Shown here in pieces: positions 1 to 9,103 of a DNA stretch of 64,000 nt. The notes beneath the pieces are model-generated. The model searched no databases. It saw nothing but the letters and a program-made list of their open reading frames with translations, and was not told where the DNA came from. The stretch is from a virus: positions 1-64,000 of the IMG/VR virus record IMGVR_UViG_3300025133_000052, one strand, 5' to 3'. Made by a program: the position numbers and the translations under genes. Position 1 is the first letter of the stretch, and the number at the start of each line of letters is the position of its first letter.

Positions 1-2145
1 TTGTGAATACTGTTTAATAGCTTGTACAGTAGAATCAGTAATATATGGTACCGGGCCATACCCGTTTATTAGAGTTTTAATAGCGTCTATACTACCTTTA
101 GATACTGCTTCATATCGTGTTCTTCCTGTTTGCTTGTCCTGTTCGTATATAACTTTAGCATTACCAACAGCAGTTCCTAATGATTTTACATCCTGAGAGA
201 TATATGTTTTTGCATCTATATACCAATATACACTGGTACTTTTATAATATAATTTTCTAACTCCACTTACCTCTCCATCATTAGCTTGCTGAGCTTGTTG
301 AGAAGTATCATAAAATACTATTTGATTAATGCTGGGTGGTGATGCACTTTTAAATACAGTCCATCCTATCTTCCATCCTTCAATAGATGCAGCTTGTTCA
401 TCCGTAATAGTATTTGTACTGGTGTTACTAGGTACCTGTACAGGAGCTCCTCCTGTATAAAAATTTTGTATTTCCTGGCTAACACCTGTCATGGATTTTG
501 CACCTCCAACAAATAGTGCTGTTGCCATTTTATCAGGTAATGTAGATTCCATTGATATATTACGTAATACAGAATTTACATTAAATGCTTGAAACACATA
601 CGGTGAAATAGATTTTGGATTACCATCTTTATCTTCTGCTTGTACATAATTTCCATCTCGTACTTCTATATAATTTTTTTGTTTACCGTCTGCATCTTTA
701 TCATCAGGTATCATTAACATAGGCTGTATTGCACCTCCTGTATTAAATGATATTTCTTTGAATAGTTCGTTTAAAAATACGTGTGCTTGGAATGGATTTT
801 CTTTTTTGTGATTATCTAAAATTTCATATACTGTCTCTACGTTAATAAAAACGCGACTTAATGAGCATATTAATGTATTCCCAAAGTTCCCCCAGTTAAA
901 GTTTGCAAAAGGTTGATCACTATTCAAGTTTATTTCTTCACCATAATTTCCACCTGATCCTAGCAACATTACTTTTGAGGGATCAGGTGCTACAAAATTA
1001 GGTGTCATTTGAGTTTTACTACATAAATCATCACATTTATAATAAAATTTATTACCAGTTAAAATTTCTGTATTTGTAGATTCACGAATAATATTATTAA
1101 TTAATATATCTACTATATAATGTAAGTTAACATAATATGTCCATTCACTCTCCCATAACAGTCCGTCAATCCCTATCGAGTCTTCTCCTTCTCCTCTTTT
1201 CACCTCTAACTGATCTTGATATGTATCTTCAGATTTATCTTTATCTGATTGAGCAATAAATTGAACAGCCGCAAGTAAATTTTTTGTATCATCAGTAGGG
1301 GTTACTAAATTACCTTTCAAAGATGTAGAGTCTTGATCATTATCGTCAATAGTTTTTGTCATGCCCTCTGATCCTGCTAATATTACAGTGGTTGTATCAT
1401 TTGGTGAGGTGGGTTCCCAGAAATTATCTTTACTACCCTCCTCTTGTGCTCCCCAGCGAGTACGACCACTATTAACATCGTCTTTATCTCTACCTTCTTT
1501 AAATTCTTGTATATCTTTTCTTAGTCTACCTATTGCACCAGTCTCAAGTAAAGGAGGATTACCGTCTGCACCGGGAGTAAACGTAGTTGTAGACTTAGAG
1601 TTTACATCTGTACTGGCTGGAAAATATCCTTCCCCAACTATTTCGAAATTACAGTTGTACCCACCATCTTCTTCCCTTAAGCTAAAACTAAAATTATATA
1701 CTCTACCGATTAATTTTCCGTTTTTAGCATCTACTCCAGTGTATCCCGTCCATCCATATTTAACTTGAATCCACGCTCCTGGTATAAAGAATATATCGTT
1801 AAGTCTATCTAAATCAGGTCGAGTAAATACAGTAAAATCAACTTGAGCTTTTCTTGTTGAACCGTATCTACCTAAATTAGATATTGAACATTTTGTTAAA
1901 ATAGGTTTTGGTAAGTACCTGTCATTGGATGCATAAGTATCAATAAAACCTCCTGTAAATATTGTTATACCTGTTGTAGGTGCACCACTACTATCTAACC
2001 CATGTACTTCAAGGTAAGGCTGTTTTTGATGAGCAAAATTTAAATCTTCAAGATTTTTATGATACTTACCATAATGACCTGCTCGATTTACAAGTTCAGT
2101 TTGTACAAAACCACTAACTTCGCTATAAAATGGATTTTTAGCCAT
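1..2145 (-). CDS. Baseplate hub-like tail protein, C-terminus cut by window edge
   Basis: An open frame runs from an ATG at 2143-2145 to the left edge of the window without a stop, giving 715 residues so far; it begins MAKNPFYSEVSGFVQTEL. Residues of about 55-170 look like beta-barrel tail-hub sequence, with PGAWIQVKYGW followed by a G-R-V-Y-N-F-S-F strand pattern. The gene follows gp53 by only a few bases and lies downstream of the tape measure and tube cap genes, which is where a hub or tube-initiator protein (gp27-like role) is expected. The assignment to gp27 is inference from position and general fold pattern; I do not see a clear motif. A large structural tail protein is the safe call. 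The gene is complete at the 5' end and partial only because of the window boundary. Confidence 0.6.
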   Translation of the reverse strand, partial: MAKNPFYSEVSGFVQTELVNRAGHYGKYHKNLEDLNFAHQKQPYLEVHGLDSSGAPTTGITIFTGGFIDTYASNDRYLPKPILTKCSISNLGRYGSTRKAQVDFTVFTRPDLDRLNDIFFIPGAWIQVKYGWTGYTGVDAKNGKLIGRVYNFSFSLREEDGGYNCNFEIVGEGYFPASTDVNSKSTTTFTPGADGNPPLLETGAIGRLRKDIQEFKEGRDKDDVNSGRTRWGAQEEGSKDNFWEPTSPNDTTTVILAGSEGMTKTIDDNDQDSTSLKGNLVTPTDDTKNLLAAVQFIAQSDKDKSEDTYQDQLEVKRGEGEDSIGIDGLLWESEWTYYVNLHYIVDILINNIIRESTNTEILTGNKFYYKCDDLCSKTQMTPNFVAPDPSKVMLLGSGGNYGEEINLNSDQPFANFNWGNFGNTLICSLSRVFINVETVYEILDNHKKENPFQAHVFLNELFKEISFNTGGAIQPMLMIPDDKDADGKQKNYIEVRDGNYVQAEDKDGNPKSISPYVFQAFNVNSVLRNISMESTLPDKMATALFVGGAKSMTGVSQEIQNFYTGGAPVQVPSNTSTNTITDEQAASIEGWKIGWTVFKSASPPSINQIVFYDTSQQAQQANDGEVSGVRKLYYKSTSVYWYIDAKTYISQDVKSLGTAVGNAKVIYEQDKQTGRTRYEAVSKGSIDAIKTLINGYGPVPYITDSTVQAIKQYSQ

Positions 2146-2148
2146 AGG

Positions 2149-2454
2149 TTACCTAGTTTTATTTAAATCATTATAATCTTGGATTATACCATCAACATTT
2201 TGAGGTATTCTTAGTTGGAGCCCAGCATCAATGCATAATGTGCCTTTACCAATTGCATTTGCTTGAGCAATAATCCACCACAACTCTACATTACCGTAAT
2301 AATCGAAAGCTAAACTATCTAACCTATCTCCTTCTCTACTAGTAATATAAATGTCTGATCCATCCTGTTGAATTTTAGGATAAAGTGTAGTAACAAACAT
2401 TCTTCGTTTAGTATCTAAGTCTCGTTTTATATTTGTATTATCGTATCTACCCAT
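2149..2454 (-). CDS. 53: Baseplate wedge protein, gp53-like with LysM-like domain
   Basis: The 101-residue product is about half the length of T4 gp53. Its central part, from EGDRLDSLAFDYYGNVELWW to the LRIP strand, is a LysM-like module: a glycine/aspartate turn, a short helix with paired tryptophans and a closing beta strand. In T4-like phages gp53 is a baseplate wedge component that joins wedges around the hub, and marine relatives often have this short LysM-containing form. The start codon overlaps the end of the upstream tube cap gene, so the two are probably translationally coupled. The first 30 residues are basic and polar with no domain I recognise. The identification rests on the LysM-like pattern, size and position between tube cap and hub genes. 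Confidence 0.7.
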   Translation of the reverse strand: MGRYDNTNIKRDLDTKRRMFVTTLYPKIQQDGSDIYITSREGDRLDSLAFDYYGNVELWWIIAQANAIGKGTLCIDAGLQLRIPQNVDGIIQDYNDLNKTR

Positions 2455-5400
2455 TATAATGGCCTGTAAAATCTACTACTTCTATTTCTTTCTTTATCTG
2501 CTTCAAACACAACTTCGGCTGTACCTTTTTTGTTTCTCTGTTCTTCAGCTTTTCTATTCTGTTCAGCTTGCTTAGCCTTAGCCTTTGCAGAAGCTTCTGC
2601 GGCTGCAGCATCATCTAAATCTTTTTGCGAAATATGACCTATATTATCTGCTAACCAATTACCTTCTTCAGCTTCTACACCTATATCACTACCATTAGGA
2701 GATAATGAATACATTCTACCGTGTAATTGTGGTCTGTAATCAAGGACAGGTGTAAATGATATTTGAACATCTACCATATGTGGTACCTGTTGCATGTTCT
2801 TGTCATCCTCTAGGTTAATTTCCCATGGTGAATTATCAGGAACTGTAAATGTTACAGATGTTAACAATCCTGGTGTGTTATTAAATAAGTCTCCAATAGT
2901 TAATCTTATAAATGGTGATTTCATTCTACCACCGGGAGTGTAATCAGGAGCAGTGTAAGATGCTAAATAATTTAGCTTCCTCCATATAGGCTTCATTTCA
3001 TCTCTACTAGTTGCTGCTACTCTAAATGAGAATGATACGCTCCTGTTAAATCCCTGATAAGTATGGACTGGATCACCTCTTCCTATCATTTTATTAGAAG
3101 ACCATTCCCCGTTAAATGTATCTGTAAACCCAGTTAATGTTGCTCTGAATAACATTACCTTATCTTTACCGGAATCCATACTAAGCATATTAGGACCTGT
3201 AAACCAAAACTTAATTAAATCTTTAAACCCTAATTCTTCAGCTTTAGTATTTAAATCACTTAATTTCATTTCTTGAAAATCATATGCATTTACTTTGTCA
3301 TTTAATCCAGTTGATTTTGTAAAGTTAGATCTATCGACTCCTGTTTTACCGGAATTGGGTACACCGAATTTTTTAACTAAATTATTTGTAGAATAAGGGG
3401 TATCTGACCCACCTTTTTTATCTGTTAAATTTCCTATAAATGTTGTACCATCTTTATCTTCAATTATGTCTTCTCTAAAATCATTATAATCCTTTACTCT
3501 GTTATTAAAATTATCAGATCCATTTTTTAATTTACCATATGATAGTACAGCATAATCTTTTAGTTTATTGTTATTAGATGCTGGTAGTGAATGTCCTATG
3601 GGCGCTGACTGTATTGGTGGTAATGTCGGTGTTGGCGCTGGAATACCGGAACCAGGGGTTATATTTGCACTTAAATCCCCTCTTACAGGATCTTTTTGGC
3701 TGTTAACAGCCCTCAGGTATGATGTTTTACCTAAACCGTAAACTGAACCAGGACCTGCTATTCCTGGAGCTCCTTTTATAACATTTGTATTTGAAAGTGT
3801 TTGTATTTCTTGACCTTCAATACCTAGTGCAGACCTAAAACTACTTATAGCATTATTAACAGGACTATTATTAGGATCTATAAGTTCATCCCTTAATTTT
3901 ATTATTCTATTATCTGTTTTATTGTTACGTTGTTTAACTACTTTTTCATAATCGAAGATTCCCTCTCCTACTGGTAATATACCGTGACGTTTAAAGTGTA
4001 ACCCAAATGCATTACCTGCAACATTGGCTAACATATTAAGTGGTGTCCACATCCGAGTCATTCTTGTTTGAACCGGGTACCCACCAACTAATGGTTGCTC
4101 AACTCCAGGATTTGACATTTGTAACCCAAATTGTTTAGCTGCAAATGTCAGACCTTGTGGTGATATTTGGAATTTTGCAATTCTCCCTAAATCATGTACA
4201 GCCCTATCTAATGCTGTTGAAATACCACCTCTTATAAAACCGCCATCCAATGCTTCAAGATATGAAACAGCCCCTGCTGTACCATTAGGTAATTCCCCTG
4301 CATCAGCTGAAGCGTAAAAATTACCTAATCCCCATCTTTGATTTTTACTCTTACCAGCTCTCTGTATGCCCCTAATAATATAGGGCTGTTTTATTGGTGT
4401 CGAGTTATACGATTCATCTCTTAACGAAAATTGGTTATATAAACCATCTAATGGTGTTGAGCCTATTGTGTATCTATTTCCTAATCGTTCAATACTTTGA
4501 ACTCCAGCTGGAAAATATGGAGAAGTTTCATTGTAATTTCCTTCACCTCCTTTAGTAAGAAAAGGTCCTATGCTTGGCTGTGATGTATTAGCTCCACTCA
4601 AACTTGTGAACGGTGACCCATTTCCTAATTGATTGTCTAGACTGCCTATACCAGCATATCCAGAAAATTTAGTATTGGTTCTAGGCACGTTCATTAAACG
4701 TTTACTCTTACCACCCTCTATAATATTAGGATAATCAAATTTACCATTTTCAATTCCTTTAAATTGAGATTTTTCATCTGTAGTTAACAGTCCCATATTG
4801 GGTGTAAACCCACTTGCTACAGAACTGAATATTTCGTAATTCTTTAATTGGGTGTTTAAGCGCGGACTATTAAATTGTAGATTCCCAATTTGGCCAGTTA
4901 TGGTTTTATATTGACCTAATTCTATTGAACTTACATTAGAGGTAAATCCAGTAGCATGTGCATTATCAAAATAATCAACTAAACCTAATTGTGTATTTAA
5001 TATAGGAGAATTAAATTTAAGATTCCCTGGCGTACCTGTTATAATGTTATACTGTGTAGAGCTTATATTAGATGTGAACCCACCAGCATTAAAGTTGTCA
5101 AAATAATCAACTAAACCTAATGTGGGTGTTGTTTTAACAGGCGCAGTTGCTAATGGGTTAACGCTAACACCTTGTTTTATTGGTATTACAGGATTAAGGC
5201 CTGGTATTACAGTAGTTTTATTTGGTGTTGGTGGTAATATATCGACTGATCTGCCTGGTTTATTTGGTGTCGGGGATAGTAAATTAACAACCTTACCTGG
5301 TTTACTTGGTGTTGGTGTTACAGGATTAGTTATATTAATCGTTTTTTCAGGTGTAGGTGCTAATGAATCAACTGTTTTACCTACTCTTTCAAATATTTTT

Positions 5401-5705
5401 GTAGTGGGTTGTAACTGTATGTTAGATGTTGTATGTCTACCTAACTGTGTACTTGTATTGGTTACTTCTTTTCCGGGCTTTTCTGGTGTTGCTGATAAAT
5501 TATCAACATCCTTTCCTTGTTTTTTAGGTGTTGTAGGATTAACTGATAATCCCGGTGTTGCCTTCAGTAAACTATCTAAAGGTTGTTTGCTACCGAAATT
5601 ACGATCTATACTGATAGTCTCAGTACCTGATTGTTTAGTTACGTCTGTTTTAGGATAAAAATTCCTGTACTTACTTAAGTCTGATTTTTGATCTAATATA
5701 CCCAT
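2454..5705 (-). CDS. Tail tube cap / baseplate tube initiator (gp48/gp54-like) with long repetitive N-terminus
   Basis: This 1083-residue protein is about three times the length of T4 gp48 or gp54. Its C-terminal third has the family pattern: residues around 900-1010 include RKLNYLASYTAPDYTPGG, then FIRLTIGDLFNNTPG, a PWEINLE segment and VDVQISFTPV. This is the tube-like fold that polymerises the tail tube on the baseplate. The first 300 residues are different: a proline/lysine-rich region with repeated PTPxKPGK-type units, then two copies of a roughly 45-residue unit starting LGLVDYFDN. The last 50 residues are a charged A/K/E-rich coiled coil. The gene lies between tape measure and gp53 and overlaps both by a base or so. 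I cannot tell gp48 from gp54; a single gene may cover both roles. Confidence 0.72.
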   Translation of the reverse strand: MGILDQKSDLSKYRNFYPKTDVTKQSGTETISIDRNFGSKQPLDSLLKATPGLSVNPTTPKKQGKDVDNLSATPEKPGKEVTNTSTQLGRHTTSNIQLQPTTKIFERVGKTVDSLAPTPEKTINITNPVTPTPSKPGKVVNLLSPTPNKPGRSVDILPPTPNKTTVIPGLNPVIPIKQGVSVNPLATAPVKTTPTLGLVDYFDNFNAGGFTSNISSTQYNIITGTPGNLKFNSPILNTQLGLVDYFDNAHATGFTSNVSSIELGQYKTITGQIGNLQFNSPRLNTQLKNYEIFSSVASGFTPNMGLLTTDEKSQFKGIENGKFDYPNIIEGGKSKRLMNVPRTNTKFSGYAGIGSLDNQLGNGSPFTSLSGANTSQPSIGPFLTKGGEGNYNETSPYFPAGVQSIERLGNRYTIGSTPLDGLYNQFSLRDESYNSTPIKQPYIIRGIQRAGKSKNQRWGLGNFYASADAGELPNGTAGAVSYLEALDGGFIRGGISTALDRAVHDLGRIAKFQISPQGLTFAAKQFGLQMSNPGVEQPLVGGYPVQTRMTRMWTPLNMLANVAGNAFGLHFKRHGILPVGEGIFDYEKVVKQRNNKTDNRIIKLRDELIDPNNSPVNNAISSFRSALGIEGQEIQTLSNTNVIKGAPGIAGPGSVYGLGKTSYLRAVNSQKDPVRGDLSANITPGSGIPAPTPTLPPIQSAPIGHSLPASNNNKLKDYAVLSYGKLKNGSDNFNNRVKDYNDFREDIIEDKDGTTFIGNLTDKKGGSDTPYSTNNLVKKFGVPNSGKTGVDRSNFTKSTGLNDKVNAYDFQEMKLSDLNTKAEELGFKDLIKFWFTGPNMLSMDSGKDKVMLFRATLTGFTDTFNGEWSSNKMIGRGDPVHTYQGFNRSVSFSFRVAATSRDEMKPIWRKLNYLASYTAPDYTPGGRMKSPFIRLTIGDLFNNTPGLLTSVTFTVPDNSPWEINLEDDKNMQQVPHMVDVQISFTPVLDYRPQLHGRMYSLSPNGSDIGVEAEEGNWLADNIGHISQKDLDDAAAAEASAKAKAKQAEQNRKAEEQRNKKGTAEVVFEADKERNRSSRFYRPL
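4848..5120 (-). repeat. Tandem 45-codon repeats in tube cap gene
   Basis: Residues 196-239 and 240-286 of the tube cap protein are two aligned copies, each beginning LGLVDYFDN and continuing GFTSN-SS, then an IITG or TITG turn, GNL-FNSP and a final LNTQ. A third, decayed copy (FSSVASGFTPNMG) follows at 287-305. The copies have diverged in codons, so the duplication is not recent. Confidence 0.8.
5121..5564 (-). repeat. Proline-rich degenerate repeats in tube cap gene
   Basis: Residues 48-195 hold about eight degenerate units of 14-22 residues, most containing PTPxKPGK followed by a hydrophobic-polar run such as VVNLLS or SVDILP. The unit resembles an extended linker or binding array. The opposite strand stays open through this repeat, which explains a spurious plus-strand frame here. 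Confidence 0.75.
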
Positions 5706-7675
5706 TATCTCCCTGTACCTACTTTGCTACCGTCATTATACTTATTCTGATGTTTTGTAGTGTTAGTAGCTATTTGTTTCCCGTCCATATGAAGAGTATT
5801 ATGATTTACCACCTCAATTCTTTGTTGGGAATTAGCTGCTTCAATACCTGCTATTCTATTAGTTGCTGCTGCTCCAGTACTTACACTCGGTACACTCCCT
5901 ACACCCATACCAGTCATATAACCACCTATTACCGCTGCTCCTGCTGCCATAGCTATTGTTGCTGCACCTAAAGTAAGACCTGATGCAGCTATTGCAGCTA
6001 CTGCTAGTGCTCCTGCAACTACTGTTAATGCACCTGCAGCAGCGCCAATCAGGGCTGGGTATTCTTTAAAGAATGATCCTATTCCACCTGCAATACTAGA
6101 TAAGCCCTGCATTATAGGCAACATTCCTTCTGCTAAAGGTATTAATGCTTCTTGCAAGCTTAATTTTAAACTCTCCATAGTAGCATTCATTTCTTGCTGT
6201 CTCATTGCAGATTGTGCCTCTTGTATTACTCGGTCAGCTGTAAGTTTGTTTTGATTATCCAGGGATGCTTCAGCTGCTTGTAATTGAGCTTTTTGAGTAG
6301 CAGTCATATTATTAATAATACGCTGGCGCTCAGTAACTTTTTGAAGCTGGTCTGCCTCTAGCCCTGTAAGTTCAACAAGTGATTGTTTTTCCAACATATT
6401 CAACTTATTGAAATCTCTACCTTTAGCGATCTGCTGTACCACATCTTCAGTAGCAGCTTTCATATTACCTTCAAGTGCTAGTAAACGAGCTCTGTCAAAA
6501 TTAAAGTTTTGACCTAACATTACTGATGCTTGCATTTCACTAGCTAATGAGCCTTGGATATCCAATATCTTGTCTGATATCTTACCTACGTCACTTAAAG
6601 ACAGTCCTAATTGTTTAGCATATACAGCTGATTTAATTAATTCTTCTTTTGAACCTTTAAAGTATGTTGCTGCTACCCCTGCATTTTGAGCTATATCTTT
6701 TGTTATCGCTGGGAGCGGTACCCCAGCTGCATCTGCTAAATTTTTAGCTAATGCTATTGTTTGGAATGCTTCACTCGATGAAGCCCCCATTTCCATAAAT
6801 GATCTTTGAACTGCTGCTGCATCACTAACTGATACACCCAATAATCTATTTAGCATTAATGTATTGGTTACTAACTCCCCAGAGGCTTTAGGTATTTTAT
6901 CAAATTGTTCCGCTATTACAGATGCAGCTGTGGTTACATCTTGTAATGTAACACCGAATTGTGTCATATTGTGTACAGTATCACGTGTATCTCTAGATAA
7001 ACGAAGTGCTTGATCTGCTGATAGTCCTATATTGTCTTGAAATGCACGTTGTTCTGAAGTTAATTGTTGTAGTGCATCAAATGCTGCATTAAATAACATG
7101 GTTACGGCACCTATAGCAGCTCCAGCAGCTACCCACTTCTTCATAATACCCTCTGTCTTTTTCTCCATCTCTTCAGCTGATAATGATGCATCATGAATAT
7201 GATCGGTTATAGAACTAATAAGAGCTTCTGATAACTTACCTCCAAACATCTTATCGAGAATTGCTCCACCGGGTATCGCTCCTATTATATCATCTGTTAT
7301 CGTCTTAGCGTATTCTTTAGATACATCTAAAGTAGCTTTTTGTGCGTCGTGTACTGCTTCAGTTGCTGTTACTGAATCTTGTATAAGCTGAACAATATCA
7401 GCCATTTTGTCTTTTTGAGATTGAAGTCGACCATCGGTAATCTCTTCAAGTTTAGATTTTACAAGTGTTAACTTATTCTGAACTTCTTGTACGCGGGTTA
7501 TATCAACCATCGTACCTTCGCTGTCATTTAATAGCTGTAAATATTCTTTAGTTACATCGACTATCTCTTTCTGTTGTTTATTAATCTCTTTGTTCTGTGA
7601 AGCAATATTTTTTGTAGCTTCAAGAGCTTTTTTAGTTAAGTCAACCTGATCTCGTATTTCGTCATTATCAGCCAT
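5705..7675 (-). CDS. 29: Tail tape measure protein (gp29-like)
   Basis: The 656-residue product is close in length to T4 gp29. It begins with a long heptad-rich coiled coil (about residues 5-130), continues in mostly helical sequence rich in A, Q, E and K, and carries a strongly hydrophobic glycine/alanine stretch near residues 535-600 (segments such as ALTVVAGALAVAAIAASG), typical of tape measure proteins. The gene sits directly upstream of the tube cap gene and downstream of the tail assembly chaperone, the standard order in tailed phages. The protein fixes tail length and is ejected through the tube. Its length would correspond to a tail of about 100 nm using the usual 1.5 angstroms per residue; that figure is inference. 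Confidence 0.8.
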   Translation of the reverse strand: MADNDEIRDQVDLTKKALEATKNIASQNKEINKQQKEIVDVTKEYLQLLNDSEGTMVDITRVQEVQNKLTLVKSKLEEITDGRLQSQKDKMADIVQLIQDSVTATEAVHDAQKATLDVSKEYAKTITDDIIGAIPGGAILDKMFGGKLSEALISSITDHIHDASLSAEEMEKKTEGIMKKWVAAGAAIGAVTMLFNAAFDALQQLTSEQRAFQDNIGLSADQALRLSRDTRDTVHNMTQFGVTLQDVTTAASVIAEQFDKIPKASGELVTNTLMLNRLLGVSVSDAAAVQRSFMEMGASSSEAFQTIALAKNLADAAGVPLPAITKDIAQNAGVAATYFKGSKEELIKSAVYAKQLGLSLSDVGKISDKILDIQGSLASEMQASVMLGQNFNFDRARLLALEGNMKAATEDVVQQIAKGRDFNKLNMLEKQSLVELTGLEADQLQKVTERQRIINNMTATQKAQLQAAEASLDNQNKLTADRVIQEAQSAMRQQEMNATMESLKLSLQEALIPLAEGMLPIMQGLSSIAGGIGSFFKEYPALIGAAAGALTVVAGALAVAAIAASGLTLGAATIAMAAGAAVIGGYMTGMGVGSVPSVSTGAAATNRIAGIEAANSQQRIEVVNHNTLHMDGKQIATNTTKHQNKYNDGSKVGTGR

Positions 7676-7690
7676 CAGTATTGGTTATCC

Positions 7691-7906
7691 CTAGCAACCG
7701 TGCTTTTTGCAAAAATCTTCTAATGATTTTTTAGCTATATCGTTAGCGTCTTTAGCTTTTTTCATCGCATCAACTACTCTAGGATCGTTGTTTACAGCTT
7801 TAGCGGCTTTTTTGATATCTCCTTTGAATACCATACCGATAAGTTTATCAAATAAAGATTCACGGAGTACCTGTTTTTGTTGTTCTGTTAGAGTTTTTTT
7901 GTTCAT
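7691..7906 (-). CDS. Small hypothetical protein between chaperone and tape measure
   Basis: A 71-residue, lysine-rich, mainly helical protein (MNKKTLTEQQKQVLRESLFD at the start). It contains the pattern KGDIKKAAKAVNNDPRVVDA and a conserved-looking C-terminal CKKHGC with two cysteines. There is no signal peptide or membrane segment. An upstream AT-rich motif (7931-7942) and a spacing of about 15 bases to the tape measure gene suggest it heads a unit with that gene. I do not recognise a family. A structural or assembly role is inferred only from position. Confidence 0.6.
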   Translation of the reverse strand: MNKKTLTEQQKQVLRESLFDKLIGMVFKGDIKKAAKAVNNDPRVVDAMKKAKDANDIAKKSLEDFCKKHGC

Positions 7907-7930
7907 AACTTTATTCCTATAGTTTTACAA

Positions 7931-7942
7931 TAATAAATATAA
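7931..7942 (-). promoter_or_regulatory. Candidate late promoter upstream of the 71-residue gene
   Basis: The coding strand reads TTATATTTATTA about 25 bases before the start at 7906. It is one instance of the ATATTTAT motif found throughout the window. Confidence 0.4.
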
Positions 7943-7955
7943 GAAAACGTAATTC

Positions 7956-8180
7956 TTACTTCTTAGGAAACCCACTAAAATTAGGCTTTGTTGTTTTAGT
8001 TTGAGCCTTCTTCATTTCTTGATTTTCCTTCTTTAAGGCGTCGTTAATTTTCCCAATATAGTACTTTCGTAACCATACAGGCATGTTGTAAGCTTCAGAG
8101 TGTGTAAAGCCACCTCGACCGTAGTAGATTAGATCAAATAATTGATCGTGCAGAATGGGCCTATAGTTAGGCCCTAGGCC
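7956..8180 (-). CDS. Frameshift-dependent extension of the tail assembly chaperone
   Basis: This 74-codon frame has no good start of its own at the 5' end. It is open from the T-run at 8181-8187 and ends at TAA 7956-7958. The sequence includes HDQLFDLIYYGRGGFTHSEA and then YNMPVWLRKYYIGKIN, a pattern typical of the second product of tail assembly chaperone pairs. The frame lies +1 (equivalently -2) relative to the upstream 276-residue gene and overlaps its last five codons. Slippage on the T-run would give a product of about 346 residues. Placement just upstream of the tape measure gene matches lambda G/GT and equivalents. An alternative is separate initiation at the internal ATG (YNMPVW), which would give a 42-residue protein. 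Confidence 0.65.
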   Translation of the reverse strand, partial: GLGPNYRPILHDQLFDLIYYGRGGFTHSEAYNMPVWLRKYYIGKINDALKKENQEMKKAQTKTTKPNFSGFPKK

Positions 8181-8997
8181 AAAAAAAGTCGATTGTCATC
8201 GGTACTGGCATTGAATCGTTTTCGTGAGAACATGAATCACATTCAAAGTAAAACGACATATCGATATCTGGTGTAACGTCGAGTGCGTAAGTTCTTAGGG
8301 CTCTGGAGTCAATTGCAAATAATTCATTTTCAACAAAATCTCTAACAACTTTTCTGTCCCTGTTACCATCTATGGATGTGATAGTGTAAGCCAATCGAGT
8401 AGATAATGTAGGATCTATACCTGATCGTTTAGTTGTCTTTTTTAAAGATTTAATTTCTTGCTCAATTGCTCGGTCATCACCGTGAGTTAACACTTTAAAT
8501 GTTACATCTCTTTTTGAAGATGGTAATGAAAAATGAAATTCAGTTGTGCCTTTTGTAATTTTATTTAAATCAATTTCTTTATTTTCAATAGTAGTTAAAT
8601 CGATATTAATTTCATTCTTTGCATCACAATTAGGACATTTTAATTCAGCATTGTAATCCTTACCGTATCCTAGTACTCTTGCTGCGACCATGATAGCATT
8701 TTTATCACCTATTAAGATATCATTGTAATTAACTGGTGTAACAATCAATGATTTCAACAATTTATCTAATACAACTCCTTGTTTAATTAAATTAGCGGAA
8801 GTTAAAATATCTTCTTCCTTAGCTGTCATGTACTTCATTTCAATAACACCAGTAGCTAAAACGTGTCCCTCAGGGTACAGTAATCCTCGTGAAGGTAATT
8901 CTATAACTTCAGTTGGAAAATTTGTTTTTTTAACCTCGTCTTGTCTAAATTCTTGTCTTAGTTGTTCTGCTATTTGCTTGTCAGATGTATTATCCAT
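8167..8997 (-). CDS. 26: Tail assembly chaperone / baseplate hub assembly protein (gp26-like)
   Basis: The 276-residue protein resembles the gp26 family of T4-like phages. Two CxxC pairs are present, CPNC near residue 121 and CDSC near residue 256, which could bind zinc. The middle contains a conserved-looking MTAKEEDILTSANLIKQG segment and a GYGKDY motif. The gene lies between gp19 and the tape measure, as tail assembly chaperones do, and ends in a T-run that allows a shift into a second frame. The short form would therefore be the G-like product and the shifted form the GT-like product. Inferred role: coating the tape measure during tail tube growth. The gene has its own candidate promoter and no Shine-Dalgarno that I can see. 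Confidence 0.75.
   Translation of the reverse strand: MDNTSDKQIAEQLRQEFRQDEVKKTNFPTEVIELPSRGLLYPEGHVLATGVIEMKYMTAKEEDILTSANLIKQGVVLDKLLKSLIVTPVNYNDILIGDKNAIMVAARVLGYGKDYNAELKCPNCDAKNEINIDLTTIENKEIDLNKITKGTTEFHFSLPSSKRDVTFKVLTHGDDRAIEQEIKSLKKTTKRSGIDPTLSTRLAYTITSIDGNRDRKVVRDFVENELFAIDSRALRTYALDVTPDIDMSFYFECDSCSHENDSMPVPMTIDFFWPRA
8181..8187 (-). other. Putative slippery heptamer for programmed frameshift
   Basis: On the coding strand a run of seven T follows GAC (codons 270-272, D-F-F, of the chaperone gene). Moving one base forward or two bases back while decoding TTT keeps the tRNA paired and enters the open extension frame; a -1 shift meets a TAG two codons later. Confidence 0.55.
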
Positions 8998-9022
8998 GTT
9001 AAATGTTTAAGTGTGCTTATAT

Positions 9023-9034
9023 ATAATAAATATG
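9023..9034 (-). promoter_or_regulatory. Candidate late promoter of the chaperone gene
   Basis: The coding strand reads CATATTTATTAT about 26 bases upstream of the ATG at 8997. It lies between the gp19 terminator hairpin and the gene. Confidence 0.45.
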
Positions 9035-9070
9035 CTAAGTGTATTAAATATAATAAAAATATTGCATAAA

Positions 9071-9103
9071 AACAAAAAAAGCCCTCATAAAATGAAGGCC
9101 TTT
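9071..9103 (-). terminator. Intrinsic terminator after gp19
   Basis: On the minus strand a 12-bp stem (AAAGGCCTTCAT with ATGAGGGCTTTT, two G-U pairs) closes a three-base TTT loop and is followed by a run of T (plus-strand 9072-9080). It lies about 25 bases after the gp19 stop. Confidence 0.8.

Noticed and set aside
1361-1768. Plus-strand frame of 135 codons
   Set aside because: The minus strand is fully open through this region as a tail protein that continues past the window edge; the plus frame has no family-like pattern.
5122-5658. Plus-strand open frame of 178 codons opposite the tube cap N-terminus
   Set aside because: It is the mirror of the proline/lysine-rich repeats; its product is a repeated G/V/L string, and no ribosome site or neighbour supports it.
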